Assembly: GCA_036940085.1 (NCBI GenBank)
Contig: JALLBK010000747.1
Span: 1 to 10,415, forward strand
Reading direction: 5' to 3'
Origin: Discostella pseudostelligera
Taxonomy: Eukaryota; Bacillariophyta; Thalassiosirophyceae; Thalassiosirales; Thalassiosiraceae
Length of the DNA stretch: 10,415 nt
The position numbers and the translations under genes were made by a program. Of the stretch, positions 6,518-10,415 are shown piece by piece. Numbering within the stretch: the first letter of the stretch is position 1; every line of letters begins with the position of its first letter. The notes under the pieces were generated by a model. That model had not been told where the DNA came from, did not search any database, and worked only from the letters and a program-made list of their open reading frames with translations.

Positions 6518-8491
6518 ATGCGCGATGAAACATTGCAAGTACAACATCAACATCACGATGATGTGTTGGATGTAGAGAACCGACTGCCTGTCAACGATGA
6601 GGGTAATTTTGTGAAGAGCGAAGCAGCCGCTGTCGCTGTCGAGAGTGAACAAGCGGATCTCACCCGTATCGTTGCTGGCAATGACGAGAAGATGTCAACA
6701 CCAAAGATGAAAAAGTTCGCACCTGTCATGGGTCTCATGATTGTCTTCGTCCTTGTCATCGTCGTCGTGCTTGTGGTTGATCATCGAGACGACCACGCCA
6801 ATGCTCACGCAGCGACAGGAGAAGCTCCTATGGCGACTGCAGTGCCACAAGTGGCAGGTGGTGATGTGCAAATGCAATCGGCGGAGATCGATTCAACTAG
6901 TACTACCTTGACCAGATCTCAAACATCAGAAACCAATATTCCACTATCGTGGGGTGGTACATCAGAGACCAATATGCCACTATCAGTAACTTCCGAGACT
7001 GGCACTCCTTTATTTCAACTGGGTTCTAGTAGTCCGAGCCCTCTTCCAACACACTCATCTGTTCCGTCATCTAGCCCATCGGAATTATCGACAGCTTCTC
7101 CAACGTCAAGTCCCGTTACTGATGCACCTACCTCAGCTCCGTTTTTGCCATTAACATATGGACAAGAGTTGTCCTGGAAATATAATGTCCTTGGAATTGA
7201 AGTGAGCACCGGTATTTCTGTCAAGGTTATTGCACAGACGGGTAGCTGTGTCAAGTATGGCGATGGGAACCAGTCGTCACATCGTTATCATTCGCAGATG
7301 GATGGTGCTGGGATTGTAACATTGCCGAATGGAGGGTATGTCTATGTTAGTAATAGTGAACTGGAGGATGGAGACGGAGGTAGGTCATGTTGAGGTGTCA
7401 TCTTACTTTGTCGCAACATCCGATCTCGCCGCTCATTCCTTGTAACTATGCCTCCTTCTAAAACAGGTGTATATGGATTGTACTTTGATAAGGACGGTCA
7501 GGTAGAGGAGTACAAGCCGCTCCTCACTGGAACGAGCAAGTAAGTAAACAGTAATGCATGTTTGGTAAGACCTTTGGAGTCACACTGCTAACTAGACATA
7601 TCATTCATGTGTGCATAGCAATTGTGGAGGAGGCCTGAGTCCCTGGAATACCTGGATCAGCTGTGAAGAGATGGAAGGATGGGGTCAATGTTGGCAGGTT
7701 CGTAAATATGTTTATTCTCGAACCAAGATCGTGTGTCGATGAACTAATTAACAGATACTTGTGTCTCGTTTTTGTCGCAATGAAAGATTGATCCAGATCC
7801 GTCAAGTACATACCATTCCACACCAACGATGACATTGATTGGAGGGAATGGAGGAGCATTCGAGTCCGTGGCCGTTGACAATTCTGATCCGGACAGGCCT
7901 ATATTTTTCCTAACAGAAGATCATGAAGCAGGTGCATTACGTCGTTTTGTTGCAGATGGTAGTGGATGGGACTCCTTGCATGAGGGAGGTACCACTTCCT
8001 ACCTGTACTTTATTGATGACCAGACCTTTGAATGGACATCAAGCATCGATGACGGCAGGAGGTCTGCTAATTGGTATTATCCGAACTCAGAAGGCATATC
8101 CTACTTCGAAGGATTCCTGTACTTTGTGTCTAAGGAAATGCAGACCCTGTACACTCTTGATCTGACACAAATGACCTACCTAAGAGAATTAACTGGTGGA
8201 TCGCATCTGTTAGGACGTGGCTCATTCAATGCTCAGCCGGATCAAATCTTCATCGGTGTCAGTAAGCGATACCTGTATTTCACAGAAGACGGAGGCTCAA
8301 GCCCAGGATTATTTGCTCGTGATGAAGATGGATCGTATTATACCGTCTTTCAGGGCATCGAAGGTGTGTATGACGAAGACGAGACGGTTGGCATTGCCTT
8401 CACTCAAGACAGAACGAGGCTTTACGCTGGACTTCAGGACGCTGGAGTGTTACTTGAGCTGACAAGAGATGATGGAATGCCCTTTGAGTGA
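6518..8491 (+). CDS. membrane-anchored PhoX-like (DUF839) protein, four exons
   Basis: The gene model is join(6518-7379, 7467-7539, 7619-7697, 7787-8491), giving 1719 bases and 572 residues in one continuous frame. A charged N-terminal segment of about 66 residues precedes one transmembrane helix (about 67-87), giving a likely type II signal-anchor. A Ser/Thr/Pro-rich stalk (about 125-210) follows, including three TSETN/TSETG repeats (136-167). The outer domain (about 211-572) resembles the PhoX/DUF839 family. It has NCGGGLSPWNTWISCEE (313-329), matching the family's NCxGGxTPWGTWxxCEE signature, then CWQIDP (336-341), GGAFESVAVD (360-369) and LTEDHEAG (380-387). Bacterial PhoX is a Ca/Fe-dependent secreted alkaline phosphatase with a beta-propeller fold. 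Whether this eukaryotic relative hydrolyses phosphate esters is not shown. It is likely displayed on the cell surface or in the secretory pathway. The first two intron junctions are strong; the third donor (GTTCGT) is weaker. It is transcribed divergently from the desaturase. Confidence 0.85.
6923..7018 (+). repeat. three imperfect TSETN-type peptide repeats in stalk
   Basis: Within the PhoX-like protein, residues 136-167 read as three degenerate units beginning TSETNIPLS, TSETNMPLS and TSETGTPL. They are spaced 12 and then 10 residues apart and are also recognisable at DNA level. They sit in the Thr/Ser-rich stalk, which is a plausible O-glycosylation region. Confidence 0.65.
7380..7466 (+). 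other. intron 1 of PhoX-like gene (87 bp)
   Basis: The donor is GTAGGT and the acceptor TAAAACAG. The intron interrupts a Gly codon after its first base. Splicing joins DGDG to GVYGLYFDKDG and avoids the in-frame stop 15 bp into the intron (TGA at 7391-7393). Confidence 0.8.
7540..7618 (+). other. intron 2 of PhoX-like gene (79 bp)
   Basis: The donor is GTAAGT and the acceptor GTGCATAG. A canonical-looking branch point GCTAAC (7587-7592) lies 26 nt before the acceptor AG. The intron splits an Asn codon after base two and joins LTGTSN to NCGGG. Confidence 0.85.
7698..7786 (+). other. intron 3 of PhoX-like gene (89 bp)
   Basis: The donor GTTCGT is non-optimal and the acceptor is AATGAAAG; the phase is 0, joining CWQ to IDPDPSS. 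An earlier AG at 7754 would put the downstream exon out of frame. An alternative donor GTAAAT at 7702 also fails to preserve frame with this acceptor. The reading is supported by the continuity of the DUF839 domain. Confidence 0.7.
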
Positions 8492-8583
8492 TCAAATACT
8501 CGACCCTTTTGTATGTTTTATGTTGTACAAACAGTGAAAATTCATGAAATCAAACGTTGCATGGAGCCGCAACTTGTAAAGAA

Positions 8584-8627
8584 GATGCATAATGCATCCA
8601 TTAAGTGTGGACAACCCTTTCCACACT
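8584..8627. repeat. two adjacent inverted repeats in PhoX-like 3' region
   Basis: The first is GATGCAT-A-ATGCATC (8584-8598), a perfect 7-bp palindrome around one base. The second is AGTGTGGA (8604-8611) paired with TCCACACT (8620-8627), a perfect 8-bp stem with an 8-nt loop. They lie about 95-135 bp after the stop codon and could form 3' UTR structure. No known RNA family is recognised. Confidence 0.5.
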
Positions 8628-8770
8628 GCGTATTATTACCGATGATTACAATGTAAAATAACATTCAAACAAGTAATTTGTAATGTATCTCCACCTGCAA
8701 CTCACCGAGAGTGTAGTAGTATCTACAGTCGCTGTCGATGGTCGCTTCGGCTATGATTCCTCTTCTCTTA

Positions 8771-8793
8771 CACGTGGCGAAGATTTGGCGGGA
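8771..8793 (+). promoter_or_regulatory. G-box plus E2F-like site upstream of FAF2-like gene
   Basis: CACGTGGC (8771-8778) is a G-box core recognised by bHLH and bZIP factors in many eukaryotes. It is followed after a few bases by TTTGGCGGGA (8784-8793). They lie about 80-100 bp before the start codon, a sensible promoter distance. Function is inferred from motif resemblance. Confidence 0.45.
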
Positions 8794-8869
8794 GACATAA
8801 GACTCGACTACTCTACAGTACTCTACGCAGCAAGCAGCAGCAGCAAGCAGCCTCAAAAATCTGCTGACC

Positions 8870-10246
8870 ATGACGGACACCTCAGCTACTACCCAGCGAC
8901 GCAGCAGCGGCGGCACAAGCGATAGTAGAGGGGCGGCACCCCCATCATCACTTAGCAGCATCAGCGGCGGCGCCTCCGCCATTATGCTACCACTACGAGT
9001 CCTCTCGAAAATGCCCACCATCGTTACCATTCTAATCCGTGTCCTACTCTGGCCAGTATTCAAAGTCGCCAACTTGGCATTCCCCGCTCGGGAATTCGAC
9101 GGCATTACCAACACCTCGGCATCCGACCGTGCCGCTAGGGCGTTCGTGGCCATGTTTCAGAAACAAATTTCTACCGTCCGACCGACAATAAATAATACTA
9201 ATGAGGGCGACGCGGTTACTTCTACTACTACTCGCCAGCAGGAGCACTACGTTGAACCAGCCTGTCCCTTCAGCCCACGAGGGTACAACTCAACTTTAGG
9301 CTACGTCACGAGCCGGCCTCCCAATTCCCGTCCCTTGTTACTGCTATATCTGCATTCTCCATTACATGCCGATGGAACTAAATTCATTCGAGATTATTTA
9401 TGCCATTCCCAACTATTGCAATTGTTGAATTCGAATAATTCCAGCAGTCACGGGAGCGTGGTATGTTTTGGAGCCAGCGTTCACACCGCCGATGGACAAT
9501 TGGTGAGGGATATGATGGGGGTGACTAGCTTCCCATTCCTGGCGCTGTTGAATGTCAAATCATCGGCTCGTAGTAGTGGATCATCGACGTCGTCGGCATC
9601 GGCAGGGAATGGAAATGGCGGTGTAACTATGGAACTGTTATTGCGTATGGAAGGACCGAAGCTGATGACCATCCCGCCCGCTCAAATTGCAGTGTATCTG
9701 AATACCACAATCACCCGCCACGCTGAGGTACTGGCCGCAGAGGAGGCGCGAAGACTGCAACGCGAGGAGGAACAACAACTACGAGAGGAACAAAATCGAG
9801 AGTTCCAGGAGACATTGCTGGCAGATCAGATGAGAGAAATTGAGCGTCGAGAGGCAGCAGAACGAGAGAAAAGAGAAAAGGAAGAGATTGAAGAGGCAGA
9901 GCGGCTTAAAAAGGCCAAGGAGGAAAGTCGTTTGGAGGGTGCGAAGTCCTTGGTGCAGAACGCTGGAGGGGAACCACCCGCGGGGGCGACGGGCATCACT
10001 TCGCTGAGATTTACCTTACCCAATGGAAAGAGGGTAGATCGACGCTTTAGTGCTGCGGATAGGATTGAAACTATCAGAGCATTTTTGATCGTACATTTTC
10101 ATGAGCAGGGTATCGAGATGAAGAATTTTAGCCTCTCCACAAATTACCCTCGAAAGACATTCAATGAAAATGATGACAACTTAACACTGGGTGAGGCAGG
10201 GTTGACACCACAGGCGGTAGTCATGGTGCAAGATCTTGATTCTTAA
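8870..10246 (+). CDS. FAF2/UBXD8-like UBX-domain protein (membrane hairpin, UAS, coiled coil, UBX)
   Basis: This 458-residue intronless protein has FAF2/UBXD8 architecture. A Ser/Gly-rich N-terminus (1-36) precedes a hydrophobic, proline-containing segment (about 37-72) suited to a membrane hairpin. A UAS thioredoxin-like domain follows (about 85-285), with a strand LLLLYLHSPLH (156-166) and the cis-Pro loop VTSFPFLALL (218-227). A strongly charged Glu/Arg coiled coil (about 285-357) leads to a C-terminal UBX domain (about 376-456). The Cdc48/p97-binding loop reads YPR (426-428) where the usual motif is FPR, and Arg380 occupies the conserved first-strand position. The family recruits Cdc48/p97 to ER membranes or lipid droplets for ERAD and lipid control. 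No N-terminal UBA domain is visible, unlike human FAF2. A Ser/Gly-rich insertion (231-251) lies inside the UAS domain. The ATG context GACCATGA supports this start. Confidence 0.87.
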   Translation: MTDTSATTQRRSSGGTSDSRGAAPPSSLSSISGGASAIMLPLRVLSKMPTIVTILIRVLLWPVFKVANLAFPAREFDGITNTSASDRAARAFVAMFQKQISTVRPTINNTNEGDAVTSTTTRQQEHYVEPACPFSPRGYNSTLGYVTSRPPNSRPLLLLYLHSPLHADGTKFIRDYLCHSQLLQLLNSNNSSSHGSVVCFGASVHTADGQLVRDMMGVTSFPFLALLNVKSSARSSGSSTSSASAGNGNGGVTMELLLRMEGPKLMTIPPAQIAVYLNTTITRHAEVLAAEEARRLQREEEQQLREEQNREFQETLLADQMREIERREAAEREKREKEEIEEAERLKKAKEESRLEGAKSLVQNAGGEPPAGATGITSLRFTLPNGKRVDRRFSAADRIETIRAFLIVHFHEQGIEMKNFSLSTNYPRKTFNENDDNLTLGEAGLTPQAVVMVQDLDS

Positions 10247-10415
10247 ACAGTAATGTAAAGTTCATCGATCATAATATCATCTGTACATACTACGATATGG
10301 AGTCTTTCGTTCGTCTCACGCTCAATATTTTGTCAAGAGATACTGCCATATTCTGTCTCCACGTGGCACCTATGAAATCCTTGACCCTCCCGCCATTTTC
10401 CCCATCACATGGTAC
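10247..10415. promoter_or_regulatory. 3' region of FAF2-like gene and possible promoter of the next gene
   Basis: The stretch begins with A/T-rich 3' UTR-like sequence containing TGTACA (10282-10287), 36 bp after the stop codon. Near the window edge are a palindromic G-box CCACGTGG (10359-10366) and an inverted E2F-like TCCCGCCATTTT (10388-10399). These resemble the promoter elements upstream of the FAF2-like gene, so a gene probably starts just beyond the right edge. That gene cannot be seen. Confidence 0.35.

Larger units (their letters stand above)
8492..8869. other. spacer between PhoX-like and FAF2-like genes
   Basis: This 378-bp region separates two genes on the same strand. The first half should hold the PhoX-like 3' UTR, with TGTACA at 8524-8529 and two adjacent inverted repeats at 8584-8627. 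The second half should hold the FAF2-like promoter, with a G-box CACGTG (8771-8776), an E2F-like TTTGGCGGGA (8784-8793) and a short CAG-rich tract (about 8828-8850). I see no gene in it. Confidence 0.55.

Noticed and set aside
8665..9153. A 162-codon minus-strand open frame at the FAF2-like 5' end
   Set aside because: It is antisense to the promoter and hairpin-coding region and its composition follows from that; no domain is recognisable.
4301..10287. TGTACA shortly after several stop codons (4301, 8524, 10282) as a shared 3' signal
   Set aside because: The count is close to chance for a 6-mer and another copy lies in coding sequence (near 8149). It is mentioned in the spacer entries but not claimed as a signal.

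Overview
The window looks like nuclear DNA from a diatom, most likely a centric (Thalassiosirales-type) species. The evidence is a cytochrome-b5-fused front-end desaturase that closely resembles the delta-5 desaturases I recall from Thalassiosira and Phaeodactylum, a PhoX/DUF839-type ectoprotein on a Ser/Pro/Thr-rich stalk, short GT-AG introns of 79-89 bp, and compact spacing. No prokaryotic operon, mobile element, CRISPR array, rRNA or tRNA was recognised. The species assignment is inference.

Layout from left to right: (1) + strand, 197-1447, a farnesylatable type I-like DnaJ/Hsp40 that has kept only one of the two family zinc centres. (2) - strand, 1960-2994, a mitochondrial carnitine/acylcarnitine-type carrier. 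(3) + strand, 3656-4228, POP5, a protein subunit of RNase P/MRP. (4) - strand, 4323-5821, a two-exon delta-5-type fatty-acid desaturase; its first exon is broken by a single N flanked by a 12-bp duplication, almost certainly an assembly join. (5) + strand, 6518-8491, a four-exon membrane-anchored PhoX-like (DUF839) protein. (6) + strand, 8870-10246, an FAF2/UBXD8-like protein (membrane hairpin, UAS, coiled coil, UBX). Genes 1-5 alternate strands, giving two convergent 3' spacers (1448-1959 and 4229-4322) and two divergent promoter regions (2995-3655 and 5822-6517).

The genes do not form an obvious pathway. Three of them touch lipid metabolism: acyl-carnitine import, long-chain polyunsaturated fatty acid synthesis, and an ERAD/lipid-droplet-type UBX protein. 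The non-coding spacers repeatedly carry an E2F/DP-like motif (TGGCGGGA on either strand, plus one palindromic TTGGCGCCAA). I counted seven exact TGGCGGGA copies, all outside coding exons. The observations most worth checking are the DnaJ lacking zinc centre I, this recurrent promoter motif, and the N-associated frame break. I saw no clear candidate for a wholly new biological system.
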